Assembly (NCBI GenBank): GCA_030684355.1
Contig: JAUXTN010000186.1
Coordinates: forward strand, 16,343-80,342
Source of the DNA: Pseudomonadota bacterium
GTDB lineage: Bacteria; Myxococcota_A; UBA796; SXON01
DNA: 64,000 bases
Direction: 5' to 3'
Shown: positions 54,548-63,224 of the stretch, piece after piece
Numbering within the stretch: the first letter of the stretch is position 1
Layout: each line of letters begins with the position of its first letter
Translations under genes and position numbers: made by a program
The notes under the pieces: model-generated
Database searches by the model: none
The model's input: the letters and a program-made list of their open reading frames with translations, nothing else
What the model was told of the DNA's origin: nothing

Positions 54548-56044
54548 ATGGAAGCCTGGAACCAGCTCACCACCCGCATCGAAGAGCTCGACGCCCTGGG
54601 CGGCGCCATGGCCCTGCTGGACTGGGATCAGCAGACCTACCTGCCCGCCGGCAGCGGGGAGTCGCGCGGCAAGCAGAGCGCCGCGCTGGGCCGCATCTAC
54701 CACGAGCGCTTCACCGCGCCCGAAGTGGGCGGGTGGCTCGACACGCTCGAGAGCGGCGCCCTCGACCGCGTGCAGGCCGCCGCGGTGCGCAACGCGCGTC
54801 GTCGCTACCGCCGCGCCACCGTCCTCCCCAGCCGCCTCGTGGAGGACCTCTCCCACGCCCGCACGGCCGGGTTCGCGGCGTGGATGAAGGCCCGCGAGGC
54901 GAACGACTTCGCCCCGTACGCCGCCCCGCTCCAGCGCCTCATCGACCTCTCCCGCGAGCAGGCCGAGCGGCAGGCCGCCCCGGGGCAGCACCCGTACGAC
55001 GCCCTCCTGGAGGACTACGATCCGGGCTCCACGATCGGCGAGCTACGGCCCATGTTCGAGCGCCTCGGCACGGAGCTGAACCGCTTCCTCGACGCCCTCG
55101 CCGGCCGCCCCCACCCCACGCTGTTCGACACCCCGCTCGACGTCGAGGGCCAGCGCAAGCTCTCCGAGCGCGTGCTCACCGACCTCGGCTTTGACCGCGT
55201 GCATGGCCGGCTCGACATCTCCGAGCACCCGTTCACCGTCGGCATGGGCACGGACGACGTGCGGATCACCACCCACTTCCACGCGGACAACTTCCTCGCC
55301 GCGCTCGGCGGCACCGTGCACGAGTGCGGGCACGCGATGTACGAGCAGGGGCTCCCCGCGCAGTGGGCGGGCACGGGGCTCGACAAGGCAGCCGGCATGG
55401 GCCTCCACGAGTCGCAGTCCCGCTTCTGGGAGAACTTCATCGGGCGCTCCGAGGCGTTCGGCCGCTACCTCGCGCCGCGCATGCACGGCATCTGGCCCAC
55501 GCTCGCGGTCTCGGCGGACGCCCTGTACGCCTCCATGAACCGCGTCGAGCGCTCGCTCATCCGCATCTTCGCGGACGAGGCCACCTACAACCTGCACATC
55601 ATCGCGCGCTTCGAGCTCGAGGTCGCCATCATGGAGGGCACGCTCCAGGCGATCGACCTCCCCGCCGCCTGGGATGACGCCTACCGCCGCATCGTGGGCG
55701 TCGTGGCCCCGACCGCGAAGGAGGGCGTGCTCCAGGACGTGCACTGGTCCGGCGGCGCCTTCGGGTACTTCCCCAGCTACACGATCGGGAACCTCTACGC
55801 CGCCAGCTTCGGCGCCCGCATCGAGGCCGATCTCCCGGACATCTGGCAGCGAGTCGAGCGGGGCGACTTCGCGCCGATCCTCGCGTGGCTCCGCGAGCAC
55901 GTCCACGCGAAGGGCCACCTCGACGACGCGCCCGTGCTCTTCCGCGAGGTCGTCGGCGATCGGGACCCGGTCGAGGATCTCGTGGCGCACCTGTGGCGGC
56001 GCCACGGCAAGCTCTACGGCGTCGAGCGCTCCGTCCAGGCGTAG
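54548..56044 (+). CDS. M32 family carboxypeptidase (Taq type)
   Basis: The 498-residue metallopeptidase has the zinc motif H-E-C-G-H at 258-262, followed by Y-E-Q-G-L-P and the downstream metal ligand region G-L-H-E-S-Q-S-R-F-W-E-N, all typical of M32. It removes C-terminal residues from peptides. The length is normal for the family. GAGGA precedes the ATG. It converges with a small gene, separated by a hairpin that includes both stop codons. Confidence 0.94.
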   Translation: MEAWNQLTTRIEELDALGGAMALLDWDQQTYLPAGSGESRGKQSAALGRIYHERFTAPEVGGWLDTLESGALDRVQAAAVRNARRRYRRATVLPSRLVEDLSHARTAGFAAWMKAREANDFAPYAAPLQRLIDLSREQAERQAAPGQHPYDALLEDYDPGSTIGELRPMFERLGTELNRFLDALAGRPHPTLFDTPLDVEGQRKLSERVLTDLGFDRVHGRLDISEHPFTVGMGTDDVRITTHFHADNFLAALGGTVHECGHAMYEQGLPAQWAGTGLDKAAGMGLHESQSRFWENFIGRSEAFGRYLAPRMHGIWPTLAVSADALYASMNRVERSLIRIFADEATYNLHIIARFELEVAIMEGTLQAIDLPAAWDDAYRRIVGVVAPTAKEGVLQDVHWSGGAFGYFPSYTIGNLYAASFGARIEADLPDIWQRVERGDFAPILAWLREHVHAKGHLDDAPVLFREVVGDRDPVEDLVAHLWRRHGKLYGVERSVQA

Positions 56045-56076
56045 GAGCCGGGGGCGAGCGACGCCCCGTGCTCCTA
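56042..56076. terminator. Symmetric hairpin spanning two convergent stop codons
   Basis: TAGGAGC (56042-56048) pairs with GCTCCTA (56070-56076), with an inner 6-bp GC stem (56051-56056 with 56062-56067). The outer arms contain the stop codons of the carboxypeptidase and of the small minus-strand gene. It has no T-run; probably a bidirectional terminator or RNA end stabiliser. Confidence 0.5.
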
Positions 56077-56295
56077 GCCTTCCTCGCCCTCGGGGGGCAA
56101 CTTCTTGTGCTGGATGATCGCCTCGTGTTCGGCGATCTCCTGGGCGATGCCGCGCCCCGGGGTCACGCGCGTGCTCGGCCCGTCCGGCTCCTCGCCGATG
56201 TGGGCGGTGGCCCGCGAGTCCTGGCCGTGCCCGCGCTCCTTGCTGATGCTGCTGGACGGTGGGAGATCCCTCGTCGTCCGATCCCGTTTCGCCAT
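56074..56295 (-). CDS. Small hydrophilic protein
   Basis: The 73-residue, charged protein has no signal or membrane segment and ends in an acidic P-P-E-G-E-E-G. GAGGGG precedes the ATG by 5 bp, and its end coincides with a hairpin, which support it as a real gene. Not recognised; helical content suggested near the C-terminus (I-A-Q-E-I-A-E-H-E-A-I-I). Confidence 0.5.
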   Translation of the reverse strand: MAKRDRTTRDLPPSSSISKERGHGQDSRATAHIGEEPDGPSTRVTPGRGIAQEIAEHEAIIQHKKLPPEGEEG

Positions 56296-56341
56296 GGTGT
56301 CCCCTCGCCTCCGATGTAGGCGCGCCGCGGCGCGCTCGCCG

Positions 56342-57907
56342 TCACGCCGGCTCCATCACCTTCTTCTTCTTCTTCGCGCGCCCGGCGGCCACCGCGGGCA
56401 TGGCGGCGAGGTCGGAGATCGCGGGGCCGTTGAGCACGCGCCCGAACGCGTCGAAGCGGGACCCGTGGCAGGGGCACTCCCAGATCCCCTCGCTGCGATT
56501 CCACCCGACCACGCAGCCGAGGTGGGTGCACGTCGCGCTGCACATGTGCACCACCCCGTCATCGTCCTTGTAGGCGGCTACCTTCTGCAGGCCCTTCCGG
56601 AGGATGGCTCCCTCGCCGGGGGCGATCCCTTCGGCACCGGTGACCTCTCCGGGGGTCAACCAGTCGGCGTAGTGGGCGGCTGTCCCCACCTGGTCGCGCG
56701 CGTACTCGGTGACCGACCCGAGGCGCACCCGGCCTGGATCGTAGAGCCACGTCCACGGGTTCTTCCGCCCGCAGATGAGGTCGGTGAGGAGCACCCCCGC
56801 GATGGTCCCGTGCGTCATCCCCTGCCCCGAGTCGCCCGTCGCCACGTAGACGTTGTCGGAGTCGAGCGGGTTCTTCCCGATGAACGCGAGCCCGTCCACC
56901 GGCTCGTAGACCTGGCCGGACCACCGGTACCGCACCTCGCCCATCATCGGCCACCGCGCGCGCGCCCACGACTCCAACCGCCGGTAACGGGCCTCGTCGT
57001 CGTGGACGTCGCCCGTCCGCGCGTCCTCGCCGCCCACGAGGAGAACGTCGGTGGTCGCGGTGGGGTCCACCGCCGCCTCGAGCCGAACGTAGTGGTAGGG
57101 GTCGCACGTGTCCCAGTAGAGGCCCTTGGTGACCACGCCCTTCGGCACGATCCCGCCGATCACGAAGGTGCGGTAGGGCACCTGCCGGGTGTGCAGCGCA
57201 AAGCGGTTGTTGATCGGCGAGTTCGTCGCGACCACCGCCGCGCGCGCCCGCACCACGGGCCCGTCGCGCGTGAGCACCTCGGCCTCGTTGCCGCCATGGA
57301 CGGCGGTGACGTGGGTGCCGCCGAAGATCCGCCCGCCGAGCCGCTCGAACGCGATCGCGAGCCCGTGCATGTACTTCAACGGGTGGAGCTGGCCCTGCGC
57401 CGAGAACCGCAAGCATGGCCCCGTGTCGAACCCCTCGATGGGGGCGCGCGAGATCATCTCGACCGCGGAGCCCGCGCGTCGCGCCGCCGCGAGCTCGCCC
57501 GCGAGGTGGGACGCCGAGCCCCCGGGTGGCTCGAAGAGGTAGCCGTCGACCCGGTCGAAGTCGCAGGCGATGTCCTCGTCCGCGACGATGGACTCGATGC
57601 GGGCGATGGCCGCGCCATGGCTCTCGACGGCGAGGCGCACGCCGGCGCGACGATGCACGCGCTCGAGCCGCACGAAACCGTCGTCCATCGCGTTCGAGAG
57701 GTGGGCGGTGGTGTGGTGGGTCTCGCCGCCGGCGATGCGGCCGTGGTCGAGCACGACGACGGTGCGCCCTTCTCGCGCGAGCAGGTAGGCCGTCGTCAAG
57801 CCGGCGACGCCCGCGCCGACCACGCACACGTCCGCCCGAAGGTCCTGCCGGAGGGGGTCGCGCCCGGACATCTCGCCGGTTTCGACCCACCGATTGTTTG
57901 ACCGCAT
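56342..57907 (-). CDS. FAD-dependent oxidoreductase with C-terminal Rieske domain
   Basis: The 521-residue protein begins with a FAD-binding Rossmann motif (V-V-G-A-G-V-A-G-L-T-T-A). It has a glycine oxidase/DadA-type substrate region and ends with a Rieske [2Fe-2S] domain: C-T-H-L-G-C and C-P-C-H-G-S-R-F-D. It likely oxidises an amine or similar compound and passes electrons to the cluster. The ATG at 57907, with a purine-rich site upstream, is chosen over GTG at 57922. A Lys-rich C-terminus (five Lys) follows the Rieske domain. Confidence 0.88.
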   Translation of the reverse strand: MRSNNRWVETGEMSGRDPLRQDLRADVCVVGAGVAGLTTAYLLAREGRTVVVLDHGRIAGGETHHTTAHLSNAMDDGFVRLERVHRRAGVRLAVESHGAAIARIESIVADEDIACDFDRVDGYLFEPPGGSASHLAGELAAARRAGSAVEMISRAPIEGFDTGPCLRFSAQGQLHPLKYMHGLAIAFERLGGRIFGGTHVTAVHGGNEAEVLTRDGPVVRARAAVVATNSPINNRFALHTRQVPYRTFVIGGIVPKGVVTKGLYWDTCDPYHYVRLEAAVDPTATTDVLLVGGEDARTGDVHDDEARYRRLESWARARWPMMGEVRYRWSGQVYEPVDGLAFIGKNPLDSDNVYVATGDSGQGMTHGTIAGVLLTDLICGRKNPWTWLYDPGRVRLGSVTEYARDQVGTAAHYADWLTPGEVTGAEGIAPGEGAILRKGLQKVAAYKDDDGVVHMCSATCTHLGCVVGWNRSEGIWECPCHGSRFDAFGRVLNGPAISDLAAMPAVAAGRAKKKKKVMEPA

Positions 57908-57966
57908 CCGAGCCCCCCTCACGGGACTTGGGTGCGCACCCCGCTCGGCGGCTTCAAGCCGAAGAG

Positions 57967-59892
57967 CTACTCGGGATCGCAGGCTCCGTCACAGTACTGC
58001 TCGACCAGCCCCGTCGCGAGGAAGGTGTTGAGCTGCTCTTGCGCCGCCGGCGTTCGGCGGGTGTCCTCGTGCGTGTCGTAGGCGTCGTCCGGCGGCACGT
58101 TGGTCGTCGGCACGGCCGGCGCGCCGTGCTCGTACTCGACGAGCGCCGAGCCCGCGAACCCCGAGGGCTCGATGCCCAGGCCCCAGATCTCGGCGAACGG
58201 GGTCTCGATCAGCGAGGCGCCGTAGGCCCGGGCCATGTTCTGGGCGCCGATGGTGCTGACCTGGGCGTCGCCAATCGCGTCCTGCAGGAGCACGCGCTTG
58301 ACCGGCACGCCGTCGATCGGATCCTCGATCATCTGGCGGCCCCAGCCGCCGGGCTCCGCCGAGTCCCACAGGTTCTGCAGGAGCGCCATCCAAAAGCTGA
58401 TGTCCTCCTGGTCGCGGTAGATGGCCTGGAAGAGGGCGAAGAAGGGGGTGAAGTCCGAGGAGCGCGAGAGGAGGAGGCTGTACGGCATGCCGGGCACGCC
58501 GAGGACGCCGCGCTCGATCACCGGCGACATCGCGAGGTACACGCCACCCAGGATCCCGCCCTGCGAATTGCCGTAGTAGAGCACCTCGGTCGGGTCGATG
58601 ACCGAGACGAGCTCGCCGCTCTCGGCATCCGGGAACATCACGCTCGCGTCCGCCGCCATGTCGCCCTGCATCATCGCCGCGGCGGCCACGAACTCGACGA
58701 GGCCCTGGTGGCCGCCTTCGGGGATGATGCCGAAGCGCCCGATCTCGGTCACGAGCATGAGTGTGATGGCGTCCAGGTCGTTCTCGGACATGCCGCGCCA
58801 GTCCGTCGCGAAGAGGACGTAGCCGTAGCGGTTCGCCATCTCGCCGAGGTAGCCGGAGCCCACCTCGTCCTGGCTGCCGAGGAGCCCGTGGCCGTATTGG
58901 AGGAGCTTCAGCGGGCGGGGGTTCTCCACGGCCGTCCGCGGGATGCGGATCGTGAAGCGCACGCTCGTGTCGCCGTTGTAGAGGGGCATCCCGTCTTCGT
59001 CGCGCGTGAGCAGCGTGTCGGGCGCGTCCTCTTCCAGGTAGAGCGGGGCGGTCAGGTGGCCCTCGATCTCGCGGTAGATGGTGTCGCTCACCTCGTCGGT
59101 CACGCTGTCGATGACGTAGGCGGGCCCGCCGGCGGGGAACCGGGAGAGGGCGTCGTCCCGCATCCACTGGGCGCGCCCGGTGATCTTCTCCTTGCTCGCC
59201 ACCACGAAGTCCCACGCGAGGATCGTCTCGGCGCGCGCCCAGCCGGCCCCCTCGAGCGTCGTATAGATGGCCTCGTACGCCTCGCGCCGGCCCTCGATGT
59301 CCCAGTTGTCGGTCGCCGTGCCGTCCCGCAGCGCGGCGTAGCCCTCGGAGGCGACGATCGCCGCGCCCGACGTATCCACGAGGTTGCGCACGCCGACGGC
59401 GTACCGGTGACCGTTCCGGAGCGGCACCACCGGGCGGATGAAGAGGAACTCGCGGCCGGGAACGTGGACACCGGCGAGGTCGAGCTCGGCGAAGTAGGGC
59501 ATCCGCTCGCCGGTCTCCATGTCGACGAGGACGATGGGCGCGTCGTCCGCGACGGAGGCGCCGATGTCGTCGTGACCGGGCACGCCCGTGAGCGCGAGGT
59601 CCGGGAAGCGCGCCAGGATCGGCCCCATCGGCGAGAAGCCATCGAGCTCGTTCCACAGGTCCGGCGGCGGCTGGTAGCCCTGGTGGGTCTCCGGGATGGT
59701 CGTCGCGCCGAGGTGGACCCGGTACCCGGTGACCGTCGTCTCGTCGGGACGCAGGTAGAACGACGAGGGGTACGGCAACGAGCAGTAGTCGTAGGAGATC
59801 GGGTCGCAGTCCGAGTACTCGCGCGGGGTCACCCCCGCGGTGTCGTCGTTCTTGTCGGTGCAGGCGAAGAGCGCGAGCAGGAGTACGGACAT
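57967..59892 (-). CDS. Lipase-like alpha/beta-hydrolase lipoprotein
   Basis: The 641-residue protein has a short lipoprotein signal (L-F-A-C), an N-terminal beta-rich part of about 270 residues, and a hydrolase domain with L-Q-Y-G-H-G-L-L-G and the nucleophile elbow Y-Y-G-N-S-Q-G-G. This layout resembles bacterial virulence-factor lipase-type proteins (Lipase_bact_N). GGAGG precedes the ATG by 6 bp. Probably surface esterase or lipase; substrate unknown. Confidence 0.8.
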   Translation of the reverse strand: MSVLLLALFACTDKNDDTAGVTPREYSDCDPISYDYCSLPYPSSFYLRPDETTVTGYRVHLGATTIPETHQGYQPPPDLWNELDGFSPMGPILARFPDLALTGVPGHDDIGASVADDAPIVLVDMETGERMPYFAELDLAGVHVPGREFLFIRPVVPLRNGHRYAVGVRNLVDTSGAAIVASEGYAALRDGTATDNWDIEGRREAYEAIYTTLEGAGWARAETILAWDFVVASKEKITGRAQWMRDDALSRFPAGGPAYVIDSVTDEVSDTIYREIEGHLTAPLYLEEDAPDTLLTRDEDGMPLYNGDTSVRFTIRIPRTAVENPRPLKLLQYGHGLLGSQDEVGSGYLGEMANRYGYVLFATDWRGMSENDLDAITLMLVTEIGRFGIIPEGGHQGLVEFVAAAAMMQGDMAADASVMFPDAESGELVSVIDPTEVLYYGNSQGGILGGVYLAMSPVIERGVLGVPGMPYSLLLSRSSDFTPFFALFQAIYRDQEDISFWMALLQNLWDSAEPGGWGRQMIEDPIDGVPVKRVLLQDAIGDAQVSTIGAQNMARAYGASLIETPFAEIWGLGIEPSGFAGSALVEYEHGAPAVPTTNVPPDDAYDTHEDTRRTPAAQEQLNTFLATGLVEQYCDGACDPE

Positions 59893-59977
59893 GGGGGGCC
59901 TCCAACGCCGGCGGCTAACCGATCGAAGTCACGACTGCCCGCGCGAGCCCGGCCCAGGCGAGCCACCGAGCGGCCGC

Positions 59978-61165
59978 TTACCGGTAGTAGTAGTAGTACG
60001 CGTAGCCGCCGCTCGACGTCGTGACGGGGCGCACGAACTCCGAGTAGTAGCTGTCGCCCTGAACCCAGTTCTCCCCGCCATAGTTGAAGGCGAAGGGGAT
60101 CCAGCCGGTCGGGCGGTCGATGTACAGCATGATGGTGTTTTCGAGCGTGTAGGTCCCGTACGAGCCGACGTACTCGTAGGACTCCGCAAAACCCCAGGAG
60201 TAGTCGAGGTACCCGTCGAAGAACCCGTCGGAGACCCCGAAGTCCTCGCACTCGGTGCCCGAGGCCTGGGTGTTCTGGAGGGCGGTCAGGTTGAACGACC
60301 ACTCGCAGTCCGGGCACCCGGCCGCCGAGGCCGTGCCTTCGTCGGCGAACTCGCCGAGGACCGTGCAGAGGCGATCGCCCCCGTCGAGGCCGAAGAACTC
60401 GTAGCCGAAGTGGCCCTGGAGGAAGGTCTCGTCCTCGCACGCGGTGAAGTCGCCGACGTAGTAGAGCTGCGCGACGCCGGTGTCGCTCTCGGGGCAGTCG
60501 TCGTCCACGCCGTCGCAGTCGTCGTCTACGCCGTTCTCGCAGATCTCCGGCGAGCGCGGGTTGACGCGACGGTTGGTGTCGTCGCAGTCACCGTCGTTCT
60601 CGCTGAAGCCGTCGCGATCGTCGTCGGTGGTGAGCGGATCCACCCCGGTGTCGGCGGTGTCGGCGGTGTCGGTGTCGGCGGTGTCCGTCGGCACGCCGGT
60701 GTCCACGGGGACCCCGGTGTCGATGGTCCCGGTGTCCGCGCCGGTGTCCCCCGTGTCGGGCGGCGGCGGCGGCGGCGCGAAGGCGGCGGCGACGCAAACC
60801 TCGTCCTCGTCGATCTCGCCGTCGCAGTCGTCGTCGCGACCGTTGCACTCCTCGGCCGCCCCGGGGTAGGCGTCCCGCTCGTCGGGCCGGCAGTCGCCGT
60901 CGCTCCCGGAGATGCCGTCCCCGTCGAGGTCATCGCCGCAGACCCCGGGCTCGGTGTCCGTGTCGGTGTCCGTATCGGTGTCGGTGTCCGTATCGGTGTC
61001 GGTGTCCGTATCGGTGTCCGTGTCCGTGTCCGTGTCCGTGTCGCTGTCGGCGTCCGTGTCCGCGTCGGTCTCGACCGCGGTGTCATCGTTCGGCTTGTCG
61101 TCCGAGCCGATGTTCTGGGGACAGCCGGGGAGGAGGAACACGGCGAGGAGGGGGAGCAGGCGCAC
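59978..61165 (-). CDS. MopE-like lipoprotein with Asp/Thr repeat
   Basis: The 395-residue predicted lipoprotein (GTG start, signal ending L-P-G-C) has a long Asp-Thr repeat near residues 32-72. Two MopE-type metal-binding modules follow (D-G-D-C-R-P-D ... N-G-R-D-D-D-C-D-G and D-G-D-C-D-D-T ... D-D-D-C-D-G), with a Thr/Gly/Asp linker between. A Cys- and Tyr-rich C-terminal domain ends in six tyrosines, the last followed by Arg. The modules probably bind calcium or copper outside the cell. Function unknown. Confidence 0.82.
   Translation of the reverse strand: MRLLPLLAVFLLPGCPQNIGSDDKPNDDTAVETDADTDADSDTDTDTDTDTDTDTDTDTDTDTDTDTDTDTEPGVCGDDLDGDGISGSDGDCRPDERDAYPGAAEECNGRDDDCDGEIDEDEVCVAAAFAPPPPPPDTGDTGADTGTIDTGVPVDTGVPTDTADTDTADTADTGVDPLTTDDDRDGFSENDGDCDDTNRRVNPRSPEICENGVDDDCDGVDDDCPESDTGVAQLYYVGDFTACEDETFLQGHFGYEFFGLDGGDRLCTVLGEFADEGTASAAGCPDCEWSFNLTALQNTQASGTECEDFGVSDGFFDGYLDYSWGFAESYEYVGSYGTYTLENTIMLYIDRPTGWIPFAFNYGGENWVQGDSYYSEFVRPVTTSSGGYAYYYYYR
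60952..61074 (-). repeat. Asp-Thr-coding hexanucleotide repeat
   Basis: Near-perfect 6-bp repeats (GACACC/GACACG on the minus strand) encode the Asp-Thr tract of the MopE-like lipoprotein. More regular than the repeat at 39370-39498, so more prone to in-frame length variation. Confidence 0.8.
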
Positions 61166-61305
61166 TGGAGATCCGGGAGCGGGCCGACGATACAGCCAAT
61201 CGTGACGAAACGCGACCTCCGCGTGGTTCCGAGGCGCGCGCCCCGGGGCGACCAGCCCCTTCTTGCTCTCGGCGCCGCGTGATACGCTGGCCGCGGAGGT
61301 CGCGA

Positions 61306-61626
61306 ATGCCCCCTCAAGGTCGGGTCGGTGACAACGCCTTCAACCCAGCAGACGCGCACGGGTGCCCCGCGTGCCCGCACCCGGTCACCGGGCCGGGGCA
61401 GGTCGGCTCGCCCGACGTGATGGTGAACGGCAAGCAGGCGCTACGCGTCGGCGACATGGGCACCCACAAGGTGTGCTGCGGCCCGGGCACGTGGACGGCC
61501 GCGAAGGGCTCAGGCACCGTGTTCATCAACAACATCCCCGCGCATCGCCTGGGTGACACGACGACGCACTGCGGCGGCGTGGGCAACCTGATCGTCGGCA
61601 GCACCAACGTGATCGTCGGCGGTTGA
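61306..61626 (+). CDS. PAAR-like spike tip protein
   Basis: The 106-residue protein has the PAAR pattern: V-G-D-N near the start, V-M-V-N-G-K-Q-A-L-R-V-G-D, I-P-A-H-R-L-G-D-T-T-T-H-C and a terminal V-I-V-G-G. PAAR proteins cap the spike of type VI and related contractile injection systems. A Cys/His-rich segment (H-G-C-P-A-C-P-H, K-V-C-C) may add metal sites. The ATG at 61306 has GGAGG upstream. The next start overlaps its stop. Confidence 0.87.
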   Translation: MPPQGRVGDNAFNPADAHGCPACPHPVTGPGQVGSPDVMVNGKQALRVGDMGTHKVCCGPGTWTAAKGSGTVFINNIPAHRLGDTTTHCGGVGNLIVGSTNVIVGG

Positions 61627-62441
61627 GCCCGGCTCCGCTCGTCTGCCCTGCCTGCCGGCACGTCGTCGGTGGCGATCTGCACGTCCGCACGCTCGCCCCG
61701 GTCGGGGGCCTCCTCGGCTGCGACTGCGGCGCGACCTACCCGGTGGTGGACGGCATCCCCATCGTGTTCCGCGACGTGGACACCTGGCTCCGCAGCGAGG
61801 GCGTCGAGGCGCTTCGGCGCCACGACCTCCCCGATGACGTAGCCGCGCGCATCGCCGTCGGGACGGGCGGCGCCGCCGCGCGCAACGCCTCGCTGGTGGA
61901 CGTCTACACGCGCTCCCGCGAAGGCGCGCTCCAGGACTGGCTCCGCGACCGGATCGCGGCGCTGGACGGCGCGATCCTGGAGATGGGCGCCGGCATCGGT
62001 GCCAGCTCCCGGCCGGACGTCCTCGCGCTGGATCACAACCTGGCGCTCCTTCGCCACCACCCGGCCGCGCGGGTCTGCGGAGACGCCGCGGATCCCCCGT
62101 TCCTGCCTGCCAGCTTCGACGCCGTCGTCCTCGCGAACGTGCTCGATTCGTGCGCGCAGCCGGGCCTGATCCTCGCCCAGGCGGATGCCCTGCTCCGGCC
62201 GGGTGGCCGCCTCATCGTGACGTGCGCGTACGCGTTCCACGAGGACATCACTCCAAGGGGCCAGCGCTTCGGCCCCCAGGAGCTCGCTGCGGCGCTGGAC
62301 GGGCGCGCGCCCCTCCTCGGGTACGGAATTCCGCATCGGCGCATCGAGGAGATCGACCGCGTCGCGTGGCCGCTCGCGCTCTCCGAGCGCCTCACGCACG
62401 TGCATGCGGCGCACGCCTTGATCAGCGTGAAAAGCGGCTGA
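61623..62441 (+). CDS. SAM-dependent methyltransferase with Trm112-like zinc domain
   Basis: The 272-residue protein begins with a Trm112/Zn-ribbon-like part (V-C-P-A-C, later G-C-D-C-G-A-T-Y-P-V-V-D-G-I-P). A class I methyltransferase follows, with motif I L-E-M-G-A-G-I-G-A, acidic post-I A-L-D-H-N, C-G-D-A-A-D-P-P-F and L-R-P-G-G-R-L. It may methylate a protein or small molecule. It begins TTG at 61623, overlapping the PAAR stop, so it is translationally coupled to the injection-system tip gene. Confidence 0.8.
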   Translation: MSPAPLVCPACRHVVGGDLHVRTLAPVGGLLGCDCGATYPVVDGIPIVFRDVDTWLRSEGVEALRRHDLPDDVAARIAVGTGGAAARNASLVDVYTRSREGALQDWLRDRIAALDGAILEMGAGIGASSRPDVLALDHNLALLRHHPAARVCGDAADPPFLPASFDAVVLANVLDSCAQPGLILAQADALLRPGGRLIVTCAYAFHEDITPRGQRFGPQELAAALDGRAPLLGYGIPHRRIEEIDRVAWPLALSERLTHVHAAHALISVKSG

Positions 62442-62481
62442 TCGCGGGCAGGCGCGCGGTCCCGAACCGACGCTGCGGACA

Positions 62482-62511
62482 TTGACGGGGAACGAGCGGA
62501 GCCCCTATACT
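62482..62511 (+). promoter_or_regulatory. Strong sigma-70-like promoter before spike gene
   Basis: TTGACG (62482-62487) and TATACT (62506-62511) are 18 bp apart, each with five of six consensus bases. The -10 sits at the start of a 21-bp tandem duplication. It precedes the spike gene at 62557. Confidence 0.6.
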
Positions 62512-62548
62512 GGCGGCCACCCGCTGGATACTGGCGGCCACCCGCTGG
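62507..62548 (+). repeat. Perfect 21-bp tandem duplication across the -10 region
   Basis: Bases 62507-62527 are repeated exactly at 62528-62548. The second copy creates a second -10-like GATACT at 62527-62532, two helical turns downstream, and lies just before the ribosome binding site. Confidence 0.9.
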
Positions 62549-62556
62549 AGGAAGCC

Positions 62557-63213
62557 TTGCCCAAAGTCACCGATCGGCATGGACGTCCCGTGTCCGGACA
62601 GATGCCCGGCCTCGTCGAGGCGCTGGTGACCGACAACGTCGACCCCGAGAAGCTCGGTCGCGTCCGCGTGAAGTTTCCGACGTTGCCCGACGGCCCCGAG
62701 AGCTGGTGGGCGCGGCTCGCGATGCCGATGGCCGGCCAGGAGCGCGGGTGGATGACCATCCCCGAGATCGGGGACGAGGTCATCGTCTCCTTCGTCCACG
62801 GGGACCACGACAACGCCATCGTGCTCGGCTCGGTCTACAACGGCGTGGACACGCCGCCGTACGCCAACGAGGACGGGAAGAACAACCTTCGCGTCTTCCA
62901 GAGCCGCAGCGGCCACCGCCTCACGTTCGACGACACCGCGGGCGAGGAGCGCATCGAGCTCATCACCCACAACGAGGAGATCCGCCTCATCTGGGACTCC
63001 AAGGAGAAGGTGCTCTCGGTCTACTCGGGCAAGGACATCATCGTCGAGGCCGTCGAGACCGTGTCCTGGAAGTGCAAGGACTTCATCCTGGATGCCAGCA
63101 ACTCCATCTCGATGAAGGCGGGCACCACGATGGAGCTCAAGTCGGGAACGAGCTGCACGGTTGACGGCGGCTCGAGCCTCGTGCTCACCGCTTCGATGAC
63201 CCAGATCAACTAG
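62557..63213 (+). CDS. Phage gp5/VgrG-like spike protein (baseplate protein V type), copy 1
   Basis: The 218-residue protein has an N-terminal OB-fold typical of gp5/gpV (D-P-E-K-L-G-R-V-R-V-K-F-P near residue 27, then G-D-E-V-I-V-S-F ... V-L-G-S-V-Y-N-G). A beta-helical spike shaft of short repeats follows. There is no gp27-like domain, unlike full VgrG proteins. TTG at 62557 has GGAGGA just upstream. Not obviously enzymatic. Copy 2 follows 11 bp after its stop. Confidence 0.85.
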   Translation: MPKVTDRHGRPVSGQMPGLVEALVTDNVDPEKLGRVRVKFPTLPDGPESWWARLAMPMAGQERGWMTIPEIGDEVIVSFVHGDHDNAIVLGSVYNGVDTPPYANEDGKNNLRVFQSRSGHRLTFDDTAGEERIELITHNEEIRLIWDSKEKVLSVYSGKDIIVEAVETVSWKCKDFILDASNSISMKAGTTMELKSGTSCTVDGGSSLVLTASMTQIN

Positions 63214-63224
63214 CGGGGGGCGGC

